NCBI RefSeq assembly: GCF_034314045.1
Contig: NZ_JAVIWL010000001.1
Span: forward strand, 4,836,001 to 4,900,000
Origin: Glaciimonas sp. CA11.2
Lineage (GTDB): Bacteria; Pseudomonadota; Gammaproteobacteria; Burkholderiales; Burkholderiaceae_D
Direction of reading: 5' to 3'
Length of the DNA: 64,000 bases
Shown here: positions 1 to 9,734 of the stretch, piece after piece
Position numbering within the stretch: position 1 is the stretch's first letter
Layout: each line of letters starts with the position of its first letter
Position numbers and translations under genes: made by a program
Notes under the pieces: generated by a model
Told to the model about the DNA's origin: nothing
The model's database searches: none
The model's input: the letters and a program-made list of their open reading frames with translations, nothing else

Positions 1-51
1 AGTCAATACCGTGGTGACTTCATCCAGATATTCTTCGTAGGTCATTGTCAT
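1..51 (-). CDS. N-terminal fragment of an unidentified gene
   Basis: An ATG at 49-51 on the minus strand opens a frame that stays open to the window edge and gives 17 residues beginning MTMTYEEYLDEV. A GGAG Shine-Dalgarno-like sequence lies about 7 bases upstream of the ATG. The rest is outside the window, so no family can be assigned. It is transcribed in the same direction as purL and lies downstream of it. Confidence 0.5.
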   Translation of the reverse strand, partial: MTMTYEEYLDEVTTVLT

Positions 52-156
52 GGTGTTACTCCAATTTATTCTTAACGCCAGGAGGCTGTCGCGCAATCAT
101 TTTGCAGCCGGTTAACCGTAAGGACAGAAACACATCCGACAGACTCCTGGACCAAA

Positions 157-188
157 TAGGGCGGATAAGCAGTCTGCCTTCCGCCCTA
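157..188 (-). terminator. Hairpin between purL and the partial downstream gene
   Basis: A perfect 9-bp inverted repeat, TAGGGCGGA (157-165) and TCCGCCCTA (180-188), encloses a 14-nt loop about 60 bp after the purL stop codon. On the minus strand it is followed only by a short T run, so it is a possible rather than a textbook rho-independent terminator. The opposite side is richer in T. Confidence 0.45.
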
Positions 189-250
189 CTGTATTCTTAT
201 TTTAATATGAACTTTAGATCATCTTGGAAAAGACCAAAGATCCATCTCTG

Positions 251-3200
251 CTAGCCAACCCACGTCCGCGCATTGCGGAACATGCGCATCCATGGAGAAT
301 CTTCGCCCCAACTATCAGGATGCCACGATTGCTGCACGCTACGGAACACGCGTTCGGCGTGTGGCATGATGGCATTAAAGCGACCATCTGCGGTAGTGAC
401 CGCAGTAATACCCTGCGGCGAACCGTTAGGATTGTATGGATAAGCTTCACTCACTTGCCCTTTATTATCAACGAAGCGCATACCCACCAACGCCTGATTA
501 ATATCGCCAGTTTGCGAGAAGTCTGCAAAGCCTTCACCATGTGCAACCGCAATCGCGGTTTGCGTACCGGCCATGCCTTGCAAGAAAATCGATGGCGATT
601 CTTCGATTTGTACCATCGAAAACCGGCCTTCGAATTTTTCCGACTTGTTGCGCGTGAATTTTGGCCACGCTTGCGCACCGGGAATGATGCCTTTTAAATT
701 GGCAATCATCTGGCAACCGTTGCAAATGCCCAGTGCAAACGTATCGGTGCGGTTAAAGAACGTAGAGAACTGATCAGCCAGCGCATTATTGAACAAAATG
801 GTCTTGGCCCAACCCTCACCAGCACCGAGCACGTCGCCGTAAGAGAAGCCACCGACGGCGATAAAGGCTTTGAAATCGTCGAGTTTGGCGCGTCCGGCAA
901 TCAGGTCGCTCATGTGCACATCGACCGCAGTGAAGCCCGACTTGTGCATCACATAGGCGGTTTCGATGTGTGAATTGACACCCTGCTCGCGCAGAATCGC
1001 CACGCGTGGTTTAGAGCCGACATTGATAAACGGTGCTGCTACATCTTGCTGAAAATCGAAAGTAATTTTTGGCGTGATACCTGGATCAAGCACGTCCAGA
1101 ATACGGTCATATTCAGCATCGGCACTGGCTGGATTGTCACGCAAACGGGCAATGCGCCAGCTTGTTTCACTCCACAAACGTTGTAATGCAATCCGCGTCT
1201 GGCTGTAAATCACTTTTGCATCGCGAGTAAATTCAATCACATCACGGGCGTCAGGCTTGCCAATAATGTGACTGCATGCGCCCAGATTGTAAGTACGCAA
1301 CACGTTCATGACATCCGACTTTTGCTCGGCGCGGACTTGAATCACAGCACCCAGTTCTTCGCTGAACAAGGCGCGTAATGTCATTTCATTACGACGTTCC
1401 GACACTTGACCAGCCCAGTTTTTCGAATCGCCCCAATCAGCAGCGTGTTCACTTTCCATAGCCAAAATATCGAGATTGACTGAAAAACCGGCATGACCAG
1501 CAAATGCCATTTCACACAACGTGGTAAATAAGCCGCCATCCGAACGATCATGATAGGCCAGCAATTTATCTTCGCTATTGAGTTGCTGGATAGCGCTGAA
1601 GAAAGCTTTCAGATCTTCTGCGCTGTCGACATCTGGCGTTTCATTACCGATCTGCTGCATTACCTGCGTCAGCGCCGATGCGCCCATACGGTTTTTGCCA
1701 CGTCCAAGGTCAATGAAGATGAGAGCAGTATTGCCTGCATCGGTTCGCAACTGCGGCGTGAGGACGCGACGCACATCGGTGACCGGCGCAAATGCAGAGA
1801 CGATCAATGACACCGGCGACGTCACTGCCTTATCCTCGGCGTTATCCTTCCAGGTCGTGCGCATGGACAAGGAATCCTTGCCAACCGGAATACTGATACC
1901 AAGCGCCGGACACAATTCCATACCCACTGCTTTGACTGTATCAAATAATGCGGCATCTTGACCGGGCTGACCACACGCGGCCATCCAGTTGGCCGACAAT
2001 TTGATATCTGAAATATGAGCAATTGGCGCAGCAGCAATGTTGGTCAACGCCTCGCCGACCGCCATACGACCCGACGCAGCAGCATTGATCACCGCCAACG
2101 GGGTACGTTCACCCATTGACATCGCTTCGCCCAAATAACCCTCAAAACTCATGCTGGTCACGGCGCAATCCGCTACCGGAATTTGCCATGGGCCAACCAT
2201 CTGATCGCGCACTGAAGTCGCGCCCACAGTACGATCACCAATCGTGATCAAAAACGACTTATCCGCTACCGTCGGCAATTTTAATATGCGCTGCGACACT
2301 TCCAGCAAATCCATGCCGGTCAGATCCACGGCTGGCAAATTGTGAGCCAGACGCTGGACATCCCGGTGCATTTTAGGTGGCTTTCCGAGCAACACATCCA
2401 TCGGCATATCGACCGGATTGTTATTGTGTTGCGGATCAATGACCTTCAATTGACGTTCTTCTGTGGCGGTGCCGACTACCGCAAACAAACAGCGTTCACG
2501 CTGGCAAAAGTATTCAAATAGCGGCAAGCTTTCTGGTGCAATCGCCATCACGTAGCGTTCTTGCGATTCGTTGCTCCAGATTTCCTTCGGTGCCATGCCG
2601 CTTTCTTCCAGTGGCACTTTACGCAAATCAAAGATCGCACCGCGCTTGGCGTCGTTGGTAATCTCAGGGAATGCATTCGACAAACCACCAGCGCCGACGT
2701 CATGAATTGACAGAATTGGATTGGTATCGCCCATCGACCAGCAAGCGTTGATCACTTCCTGTGCGCGCCGTTCCATCTCGGGATTGCCACGTTGCACCGA
2801 GTCAAAATCGAGATCTGCCGTATTAGTACCGGTCGCCATCGATGATGCCGCGCTGCCGCCCATGCCGATACGCATGCCGGGACCGCCCAGTTGAATCAGC
2901 AAGCTACCGACCGGCAGTTCATTTTTAAACGTGTGTTTATCTGAAATGCTACCGATACCACCAGCGATCATGATCGGCTTGTGATATCCATGCACATTGC
3001 CAGCAACGTTTTGTTCGTAGGTACGGAAGTAGCCGCCCAATATAGGACGACCAAATTCATTATTGAAAGCCGCCCCGCCCAAGGGACCGTCGATCATAAT
3101 TTGCAATGGCGAGGCAATACGATCCGGTTTGCCGTAAATAGCGGTGCTGGACGCACTCACAGAATCAGCAGAAATCGTCACATCGCCCGCGTTTTCCCAT

Positions 3201-4267
3201 GCCTGATTAGCGTCAGGGAGCATCAAATTGGATACGGTAAAACCCGTCAAACCGGCCTTGGGCTTGGCACCGCGACCAGTTGCACCTTCGTCACGAATTT
3301 CACCACCCGCACCAGTGGATGCACCCGGGAAAGGTGAAATCGCAGTAGGATGATTATGCGTTTCGACTTTCATCAGGATGTGCGTTAACTCATCTGTCGC
3401 CTCATAGACGTCGCCGTTGGCCGCGCCGCGTGGATAAAAGCGTGACACGGTCGCGCCTTCAATGATCGACGAGTTGTCGCTATACGCGACGACTGTGCCT
3501 TGCGGATGCAATTCATGGGTATTTTTGATCATCGCAAACAATGACTTGTCCTGCGTCTGGCCATCAATCGTCCAGTCCGCATTGAAAATCTTATGTCGGC
3601 AATGCTCACTATTAGCCTGCGCAAACATCATTAATTCGACATCAGTCGGATTGCGTTCAGCACGGGTGAACGCCGCCATCAGATAATCAATTTCGTCGTC
3701 GGATAAAGCAAGACCGAGTGTGCTATTGGCAGTCTCAAGCGCCGCTTTACCGCCAGCCAAAATATCAATAGAAGCCAGTGGAGCAGCTTCTAGTTCACGG
3801 AACAAATCGCTGGCCGCTTCGGGACTGCGTAACACCGTTTCCGTCATGCGGTCATGCAATACATCCGCAATCGCTAAAATACTAGCTTCGCTGAGTTTTT
3901 TAACCCCGCCGAGCAGGCCGGATTTAAGGTGCACCTGATACGCAATACCGCGTTCGATACGCTTAATGTTCGACATCCCGCAATTGCGCGCAATATCGGT
4001 CGCCTTACTTGCCCATGGCGAAATCGTACCAAACCGTGGGATAACGATAAATTCTTCGCCGCCACTAGTTCCCTCGAAAAGATCACCATAAGTCAGGAGC
4101 GCTTGCAAACGACCGAGATCATCTTGCCCCACTACTGTTAAAGCATCGACAAAATGATCATAACGACCGGTAACGCCGATTATATTGGCGTCAATCAGCT
4201 GTAATTGAGATAAAAGACGTTGGGAGCGAAAAGCAGGAAGGGCATTAGAACCCGGCAAAATCAACAT
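251..4267 (-). CDS. purL: Phosphoribosylformylglycinamidine synthase
   Basis: This 1338-residue protein is a full-length single-chain PurL. It makes FGAM from FGAR, ATP and glutamine in cytosolic de novo purine synthesis. The start [10 protein letters not shown] is typical of the family. The FGAR-AT core carries [22 protein letters not shown] and a second ATP-grasp-like half. The C-terminal class I glutamine amidotransferase domain has the nucleophile motif GICNGCQM, with the catalytic His in the PHAERVFR tail. Length matches the proteobacterial large PurL (about 1300 aa). It stands alone, with no other pur genes beside it. Confidence 0.97.
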   Translation of the reverse strand: MLILPGSNALPAFRSQRLLSQLQLIDANIIGVTGRYDHFVDALTVVGQDDLGRLQALLTYGDLFEGTSGGEEFIVIPRFGTISPWASKATDIARNCGMSNIKRIERGIAYQVHLKSGLLGGVKKLSEASILAIADVLHDRMTETVLRSPEAASDLFRELEAAPLASIDILAGGKAALETANSTLGLALSDDEIDYLMAAFTRAERNPTDVELMMFAQANSEHCRHKIFNADWTIDGQTQDKSLFAMIKNTHELHPQGTVVAYSDNSSIIEGATVSRFYPRGAANGDVYEATDELTHILMKVETHNHPTAISPFPGASTGAGGEIRDEGATGRGAKPKAGLTGFTVSNLMLPDANQAWENAGDVTISADSVSASSTAIYGKPDRIASPLQIMIDGPLGGAAFNNEFGRPILGGYFRTYEQNVAGNVHGYHKPIMIAGGIGSISDKHTFKNELPVGSLLIQLGGPGMRIGMGGSAASSMATGTNTADLDFDSVQRGNPEMERRAQEVINACWSMGDTNPILSIHDVGAGGLSNAFPEITNDAKRGAIFDLRKVPLEESGMAPKEIWSNESQERYVMAIAPESLPLFEYFCQRERCLFAVVGTATEERQLKVIDPQHNNNPVDMPMDVLLGKPPKMHRDVQRLAHNLPAVDLTGMDLLEVSQRILKLPTVADKSFLITIGDRTVGATSVRDQMVGPWQIPVADCAVTSMSFEGYLGEAMSMGERTPLAVINAAASGRMAVGEALTNIAAAPIAHISDIKLSANWMAACGQPGQDAALFDTVKAVGMELCPALGISIPVGKDSLSMRTTWKDNAEDKAVTSPVSLIVSAFAPVTDVRRVLTPQLRTDAGNTALIFIDLGRGKNRMGASALTQVMQQIGNETPDVDSAEDLKAFFSAIQQLNSEDKLLAYHDRSDGGLFTTLCEMAFAGHAGFSVNLDILAMESEHAADWGDSKNWAGQVSERRNEMTLRALFSEELGAVIQVRAEQKSDVMNVLRTYNLGACSHIIGKPDARDVIEFTRDAKVIYSQTRIALQRLWSETSWRIARLRDNPASADAEYDRILDVLDPGITPKITFDFQQDVAAPFINVGSKPRVAILREQGVNSHIETAYVMHKSGFTAVDVHMSDLIAGRAKLDDFKAFIAVGGFSYGDVLGAGEGWAKTILFNNALADQFSTFFNRTDTFALGICNGCQMIANLKGIIPGAQAWPKFTRNKSEKFEGRFSMVQIEESPSIFLQGMAGTQTAIAVAHGEGFADFSQTGDINQALVGMRFVDNKGQVSEAYPYNPNGSPQGITAVTTADGRFNAIMPHAERVFRSVQQSWHPDSWGEDSPWMRMFRNARTWVG

Positions 4268-4648
4268 GGCGATATGGAGGGGTTGTGCAGCTATAAGCCG
4301 CGGGTTAAATCAGAAGCCGCCATTATACAACCATGCCTCGGAGGGCGCTCTATTCGTTCCCGTAAAATCCTTGTTTCGGTGCTAATTTTTCCACAATGCG
4401 GAATCCTTGGATGAATGAGGGATTCCGCATCTGGTTGTCACATCCATCCTAAGGGTAGATTGGTACGTAATCTCTCTCACCGCCATAGCGCTTTGTTAGT
4501 CGTAAAAACGCGGTAACGACCATGGTGCCAGGAATACTACCTTGGCGGATTCTGCGCCCGCCCGAATCCTAAGAATCGAATGAGTATAGATTTTTTACCA
4601 TCATTATTTGCCACTATTTTCCACGCAGGAAGTTGGCAAAAATAAAAG
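4268..4648. other. Gene-free interval between purL and the oxidoreductase gene
   Basis: No credible ORF is present. One structure is clear: a perfect 9-bp inverted repeat GCGGAATCC (4398-4406) / GGATTCCGC (4420-4428) with a 13-nt loop. Both flanking genes point leftward, so the hairpin is downstream of the oxidoreductase gene and could end its transcript. It lacks a convincing T tract. The purL promoter should lie between this hairpin and 4268, but no strong -35/-10 pair was recognised. Confidence 0.5.
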
Positions 4649-5668
4649 TTAGAAATCCTTCAATACGATTTTACCAATCACATGGCCCGCTTCCAACGTT
4701 GCATGCGCTAACCGTAAATTAGCCGCATTGATTGGCGAAAGGACTTGCCCTACTGTCGTTACCAGGATTTTGCTATCAATCAAACGTGCAATTTCATTCA
4801 ACAAATTGCCCTGCTCTTGCATATCGGGGGTCTGATACATTGAACGCGTGAACATGAATTCCCAGACAAAACCGGCACTTTTTGACTTGAGCAAGCTAAG
4901 ATCCAAAGGCGCGGCATTTTCTACAATGCTGCAAATCATCCCTTGAGGCGCGATCACTGCCGCCGCCGCTGGAAAATGCTGATCAGTGTCATTCAGAATC
5001 AAGACATGGTCTACCGCTAAAAATCCCTTTTCCTTCAGTTGCGCCTGTAGATCGCCAAAATGGTTAATGACGTGCTGCGCGCCCAGCTCACGGACCCATT
5101 TCTCTGACTCTGGACGCGAGGCAGTAGCAATCACCGTCAATCCAGCAACTTTTGCCGCTAATTGAATCGCAATTGAACCGACTCCACCAGCGCCACCGAT
5201 GATCAGAATGGATTTGCGCGGGATGGCGTGTGGTGGCGTTGTGACTTGCAAACGCTCAAATAACGCTTCCCAAGCAGTAATGGCGGTGAGCGGCAAGGCT
5301 GCAGATTGCTCAAAATCGTGCGATTTCGGCATATGGCCGGCGATGCGTTCGTCGATCAATTGAAATTCGCTGTTGGTACCAGGCCGCGTGATGTCACCGG
5401 CATAAAAAACTTTATCACCGACCTTAAAAAGGCTAACGTCAGGACCGACCGCCTGCACTATTCCAGCGGCATCCCATCCCAAGACGCGCAGCGCTTCTTC
5501 AACTTTGGCTTTTGGTGCGCGCACTTTCGTGTCGACCGGATTAACGGCGATTGCTTTTATTTCAACAAGCAAATCACGACCTTGCGGCGTCGGCTTACTC
5601 AGCGTCACATCCATTAAGGACTCTGGATGATCGATTGGCAAATAGCGCGTTAATGCAATGGCTTTCAT
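4649..5668 (-). CDS. Zinc-type alcohol dehydrogenase family / quinone oxidoreductase-like protein
   Basis: The 339-residue product is an MDR-superfamily NAD(P)H-dependent oxidoreductase. It has an N-terminal GroES-like domain (AVNPVDTKVRAP, LGWDAAGIV) and a Rossmann domain with the nucleotide-binding motif GGAGGVGSIAIQLA. It resembles the TIGR02817-type subfamily, which usually lacks structural zinc and reduces enones or quinones; the substrate is unknown. The ATG at 5668 is preferred over the longer frame because AGGAG lies 6 bases upstream. A divergent LysR gene lies 145 bp away and is its probable regulator. Confidence 0.88.
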   Translation of the reverse strand: MKAIALTRYLPIDHPESLMDVTLSKPTPQGRDLLVEIKAIAVNPVDTKVRAPKAKVEEALRVLGWDAAGIVQAVGPDVSLFKVGDKVFYAGDITRPGTNSEFQLIDERIAGHMPKSHDFEQSAALPLTAITAWEALFERLQVTTPPHAIPRKSILIIGGAGGVGSIAIQLAAKVAGLTVIATASRPESEKWVRELGAQHVINHFGDLQAQLKEKGFLAVDHVLILNDTDQHFPAAAAVIAPQGMICSIVENAAPLDLSLLKSKSAGFVWEFMFTRSMYQTPDMQEQGNLLNEIARLIDSKILVTTVGQVLSPINAANLRLAHATLEAGHVIGKIVLKDF

Positions 5669-5813
5669 GTGTGCTCCTGATAGGTGTAAAAGTAGTGACA
5701 AATACCAATCACTTTTGATTGAGGCGCTGCTCAGCGAATGAAAACTATTATCCCTGTTTGAATTATTTTATAAAGAGTCTATTATTTGATTCACTTTCAA
5801 AAATAATTTGCCA
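5669..5813. promoter_or_regulatory. Divergent promoter region between oxidoreductase and LysR genes
   Basis: This 145-bp AT-rich interval separates divergently transcribed genes, the classical arrangement for LysR autoregulation and target control. It contains related AT blocks around 5761-5805 (ATTATTTTATAAAG and TCTATTATTTG) that could hold T-N11-A LysR boxes. No single site was pinned down, and the call rests mainly on gene arrangement. Confidence 0.45.
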
Positions 5814-6725
5814 ATGTACTCAATCACAGACATCCAGCTTTTTGTTCTCACCGCAGATTTAGGCAACTTATCCAAAGCTGCGCGCCAACTTGATCTGGTG
5901 CCAGCAACCGCGAGCGCGAGTCTAAAACGCCTGGAACTTCACCTAAACACACGATTATTTGTTCGCTCCACGCGAAGCCTGCGCTTAACGCCGGAAGGCA
6001 CCTTATTTTTAGAATATGGGCGTCAAGCTTTGACGCTTCTCAATCAAGGTGAAGCCCATTTACGTAGCGACGGCGAAATCAAAGGGCATTTGCGCTTATC
6101 CATGCCCGCAGACGTAGGTAGAAACGTCTTACTTCCCTGGCTGAATGATTTTCAGCAATCCTATCCAAAAGTAACTCTGGCCTTGCAATTCTCCGACCGC
6201 ATTATCGATCTCTTCAGTGCACCGATTGATGTTGCCTTTCGGTATGGCAAACTAGATGACTCCACATTGATTTCACAACCGCTGGCCGCGAGTCGGCGCG
6301 TAGCGGTCGCATCACCCGCTTATTTAGCGCAACATGGCACACCGACCACGCCAAAAGAGTTGGCAGAACATAACTGCCTACTGTTTTATCTCGAGCGCGG
6401 TTTGTTTAACAACTGGCGCTTTCACTCTGGAAAACATGCAATCGTTATCAAGGTGCGCGGTGACCGCATGACGGACGATGCCGCGATTGCGCGGGAATGG
6501 GCAATTGCCGGATTGGGGATTGCTTACAAATCATGGCTGGATGTGAGACTGGATTTAGCGGAAGGAAGATTAGTAACATTGCTGGATCAATACGTCGGAG
6601 AAGAAACCCCGCTCAACATGGTCTATCCGGATCGCAGCAGCGCTTCACCCGTGCTACGCACATTACTCTTATTTTTGCGTGAGAAATTTCATGCTTTGGG
6701 TATTCCTAGTGAGAGAGCTTATTAA
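5814..6725 (+). CDS. LysR-family transcriptional regulator
   Basis: A 303-residue LysR-type regulator. The N-terminal winged helix-turn-helix spans about residues 1-60 (GNLSKAARQLDLVPATASASLKRLE). An effector-binding periplasmic-protein-like domain follows (GHLRLSMPADVGRNVLLPWL, then the TDDAAIAREWAIAGLGIAY region). It belongs to the large group similar to DmlR and other LTTRs beside oxidoreductases. The ATG at 5814 is chosen; a TTG two codons earlier is also open. It is divergent to the alcohol dehydrogenase-type gene and probably controls it. Confidence 0.9.
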   Translation: MYSITDIQLFVLTADLGNLSKAARQLDLVPATASASLKRLELHLNTRLFVRSTRSLRLTPEGTLFLEYGRQALTLLNQGEAHLRSDGEIKGHLRLSMPADVGRNVLLPWLNDFQQSYPKVTLALQFSDRIIDLFSAPIDVAFRYGKLDDSTLISQPLAASRRVAVASPAYLAQHGTPTTPKELAEHNCLLFYLERGLFNNWRFHSGKHAIVIKVRGDRMTDDAAIAREWAIAGLGIAYKSWLDVRLDLAEGRLVTLLDQYVGEETPLNMVYPDRSSASPVLRTLLLFLREKFHALGIPSERAY

Positions 6726-6743
6726 TCCATATGAAGACTGCGG

Positions 6744-6861
6744 ATTATTCTTAACTTTAAAATCGGTGGTCGTTTTTCAGAAAGTTCTTAGGACTATTGA
6801 CGACCATTCCCGCTTACTATTACCTTAACATTTTTCGTCCCCACTATTGAGGGATGGTAAC
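6744..6861 (+). repeat. Direct repeat copy A bordering the terpenoid island
   Basis: The segment starting at 6744 aligns with 14220-14339. The shared stretches include ATTCTTAA, TTTTCAGAAAGTTCTTAG, ACTATTGA and CATTCCCG. About four in five bases match over the first 78 positions, and a weaker match continues (TTTTC..CCAC.ATTG...GATG). The two copies lie outside the idi-OSC-P450 genes at both ends and in the same orientation. Copy B is the region just upstream of vgrG. Confidence 0.7.
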
Positions 6862-6945
6862 GAAATTCAGTTAATCTCCTATTCCAGGTATAGCTCCAGA
6901 TAAAAAAAGAACAGAATGATTCATACGTAATACTGCGTCAAATAG

Positions 6946-8277
6946 TCACCGATAACGGCGATATCGCATTAAGGGTCGTAATGGTTCAGTTAGCGGTTTC
7001 TTTAGATTAATTTGTAAGTCTGCATCATCAACTGTAAATGCAAATTTTTGCAACAAAAGACCCCAAACCAGTTTTATAAATTGTTGCGCCATTGTTTGAC
7101 CCAAGCAGAAATGTCTGCCGCCCCCAAATCCAATCAATGAAAAGGCTTGTCGTTTATCTTCTTCACGTCCGGGAGAGAAACGATCTGGATCAAAGTTAAG
7201 TGGATTAGAAAATACCTCAGCCAATCGATGGCTCACTGGCGGACAAACTGCAACGAAACTGCCAGCTGGCACGACCATATTACCTACTTCAAAATCATAC
7301 AATACCTGGCGCGGTATCAGATTGACCGTGGGGTATAAGCGTTCGACTTCTTTGATGAAGTTTCTCATCTGATATTGAGACTGAATAGCTGTTGGTAATA
7401 TCGGATACTGTTTCAATGGATGCTCAGTTTCCTCGCGAATTTTGGCTGACCAATCGGGATAATGCGCCAATAATAAACCGGTCCAAGTGGCCAATATCGG
7501 TGTGTTAGTTTGCGCTGCAAAAAATGTCATGATGGCTAATCCAATTACTTCATCATCGGACAAAGCAGATCCGTCGGGATAGCGCGAAGACATAAGGGAT
7601 CCTAAAAGATCTTGATTTTTTATCTTTTGCAAGCGTCTTTGTCTAATAATCTGCAAAAAATGATTTTCCACCTGACGCCGCGCATGATCACGTCGCCAAT
7701 GAGACAGTAAAGGGGCATTAGTCCATACAACCGATACTAAACTAATAGTATTTTTCATTTCACGATACAACTGTGAAATATGCAGTGAATCCGATGAAGA
7801 ACAGTCTTGTCCCAGAATAAAACGACTCATGATTTTAACGAGTAATGTCTCCATAATGATGGAGATATTCAATGTTCCCTCTTTGCCACAGCGAGAGGTG
7901 AATTCTTCCACTACCTTAACGATGGTATCTATATAACCTAAGGCTGCTTGTTCATGTATGGCAGCATGTAACAGGCGCATTTGTTGATCCATCCGCGCTG
8001 GTTCAGTATCGTAGACGATGCCTTTTCCCACCACCGGAGTGAGAATACGATGAAATTCTTGTACGCCCAATTGTGCATCCGTCGCATGAAAATACGCCGC
8101 ATGATTCTGCGATCCCAGCAAAACATACACCGTTTTTCTCAGGAATTTAAAGCGAAATAATTTACCATGCTCCTCTAGGCCACGTTGAATAAATGGCGTT
8201 GGGTTGCCGCGGAACGCTAGCAGATGTCCCAGAACAGGTATTTTGCCGGATACCCACGGGGCAGATTGAACTATCAA
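6946..8277 (-). CDS. CYP51-like cytochrome P450
   Basis: A 443-residue P450. It shows the ExxR pair in KEVERLYP (E310, R313), a PERF-like FDPDRF (362-367), the CYP51-type tag GREEDK (370-375) and the heme loop FGGGRHFCLG with Cys391. The B-C loop motif GKGIVYD (84-90) also resembles sterol 14-demethylases. The I-helix reads AAQTNT (254-259) instead of the usual (A/G)GxHT(S/T), so activity on a sterol 14-methyl group is uncertain. The TTG start is supported by AGGAGAG 6 bases upstream, and the OSC stop codon overlaps that ribosome site, suggesting coupled translation. It probably oxidises the cyclase product. Confidence 0.9.
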   Translation of the reverse strand: MIVQSAPWVSGKIPVLGHLLAFRGNPTPFIQRGLEEHGKLFRFKFLRKTVYVLLGSQNHAAYFHATDAQLGVQEFHRILTPVVGKGIVYDTEPARMDQQMRLLHAAIHEQAALGYIDTIVKVVEEFTSRCGKEGTLNISIIMETLLVKIMSRFILGQDCSSSDSLHISQLYREMKNTISLVSVVWTNAPLLSHWRRDHARRQVENHFLQIIRQRRLQKIKNQDLLGSLMSSRYPDGSALSDDEVIGLAIMTFFAAQTNTPILATWTGLLLAHYPDWSAKIREETEHPLKQYPILPTAIQSQYQMRNFIKEVERLYPTVNLIPRQVLYDFEVGNMVVPAGSFVAVCPPVSHRLAEVFSNPLNFDPDRFSPGREEDKRQAFSLIGFGGGRHFCLGQTMAQQFIKLVWGLLLQKFAFTVDDADLQINLKKPLTEPLRPLMRYRRYR

Positions 8278-8287
8278 AGTAACTCTC

Positions 8288-9476
8288 CTAATGAGGATTT
8301 GCTTTTGCCAGAGCTAACGTAGGAAAATAACAGCTATACAGTCGATAATTCAAAAGCGCTGTACGAAAAAAAACACCATTCACCGCATCGCCCGACCAGG
8401 TGCCATCTGTCTGTTGACGCTGAACCAGCCACATGATGCCGCGATTGGCAGCTACTGATTGGGGTCCTTCAATCGCCAACAGGGCGAGGCTCGCCCAGCT
8501 AGTACTAACGACAGTACTCGCAGGATGATCTACATAAGAGCCGGTATGACATCCAGAAAAATGCTCTCCCCAACCACCATCGGCGTGCTGTATGGTTTTC
8601 AACCACGCAGCTGCTTTTTGCAACGTTGAATTAAAAGGAGAAAGCTGTGCAGCGCATAGTGCTTCTACCGCAAACCAAGTCGAATAGATCAGGTTGACAC
8701 CCCAAGCGGCTAACCATGTGCCATCAGATCGTTGCTGTGCACATAAAAACTTTATTGATCTGTTGATGGCATGACGTACAGTTTCAGATCCCAGCTCTGG
8801 ATAATCCTGAACGGCAATATACAAGGCGCGCAAAACAGAAGCTGTACATTCAATGTAGGACAGTTCAGCCATACAATTGCCATATATTTCGGTTGGATTA
8901 GCGTTATTCATCCAATGCATACCGCGACTACGTTCATAAGAACCAAAGCCACCGTCTGCATTTTGCCGGGTCAACAAAAAACCAATCGCGGCTTGTAAGT
9001 GAGCGACGGAAATACGATTTTCTAGTGAGATTACCTCTGGTAGATGATGGCAACTTAGTAAAGCACTGATTACTTCAGCAGTGCAGTCAGAGATTGCCCA
9101 TTGATGTGTTGAATCGTTAAAGCACCAACCTCCCGAATTTGAGTCTCGTTCGTCACGCTCCTCAATTGGTAATTCATTTGTAATTTGCATATTGTGGAGA
9201 CGATGATAGGCAGCACGCACAGCTAGTATGACTTGCTCTGTTACTTGATGTGAAGCTGTCAGTGCTTGCAGTGTGAATGCCGTATCCCATGTCAGCGAGC
9301 GAGCGCCGGCATAACGAGTCCCTTCGGCTGCGCTAGTCCAGCACCAACTATCCAACATCTCTACACTGCGATATACAGCACTATGATTAGGATTTTCGTG
9401 CCACAGTGCCAATATATTGAGACTACTGCTTAGACTAGAAAGACCTTGAAAATTGCTTGTACGCTGCTCAGCAAGG
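8288..9476 (-). pseudogene. Oxidosqualene cyclase, 3' (C-terminal) part, separated by the IS21 insertion
   Basis: The frame is open from the IS border to a TAG at 8288-8290. It encodes the catalytic half of an OSC: WDTAF, the acid motif SDCTAE (Asp about residue 420 of the restored protein), four QW-type motifs (QNADGGF, QRSDGTW, QHADGGW, QQTDGTW), the OSC block NPTEIYGNCMAELSYIECT, and the C-terminal NGVFFRTALLNYRLY. Squalene-hopene cyclases carry DXDD instead, so the enzyme is of the 2,3-oxidosqualene type. The second Cys that supports the catalytic Asp in lanosterol synthases (GVCFTYGTWF) is Asn here (GVNLIYSTWF). A TTG at 9412 is in frame, but a protein starting there would lack the N-terminal barrel half. 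Confidence 0.9.
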
Positions 9477-9481
9477 ATACG
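9477..9481. repeat. Left target-site duplication of the IS21 element (ATACG)
   Basis: ATACG at 9477-9481 directly precedes the IS end TGGGTATTCTGG and is repeated at 12112-12116 directly after the other end. Deleting the IS and one copy rejoins the OSC reading frame as ...CLERI-LAEQR..., which supports these borders. Confidence 0.88.
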
Positions 9482-9486
9482 TGGGT

Positions 9487-9633
9487 ATTCTGGCCGATCG
9501 TGACCACCGATTCTGGTCTATCGTGACCGACCATTCTGGCGCATCGTGACCGCTCATTCCGGTCTATCGTGACCGATTTCAAGCCCGACCAGAATCGGCG
9601 GTCACGATAGCAGAATCATCGGTCACGATACCG
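9487..9633. repeat. IS21 left-end multiple terminal repeats
   Basis: Four direct copies of ATTCTGG(C/T)NNATCGTGACC-like sequence start at 9487, 9510, 9533 and 9556, an exact 23-bp period. Copies in inverse orientation follow between about 9587 and 9633, before istA. Such arrays are the transposase-binding sites of IS21-type elements. Confidence 0.85.
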
Positions 9634-9734
9634 GAATGGTGTCGTACAGCACCGTGATGATGTTACGCATAGAGCAACCGAACGGGTACGCTTCCAGTTT
9701 GTCTGGAGACAACGTGCCCGTACAAAGGATCACT

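Noticed and set aside
4398..4428. Purine-repressor operator upstream of purL
   Set aside because: The palindrome GCGGAATCC/GGATTCCGC does not fit the known PurR operator consensus and has a 13-nt centre, so it was kept only as a hairpin.
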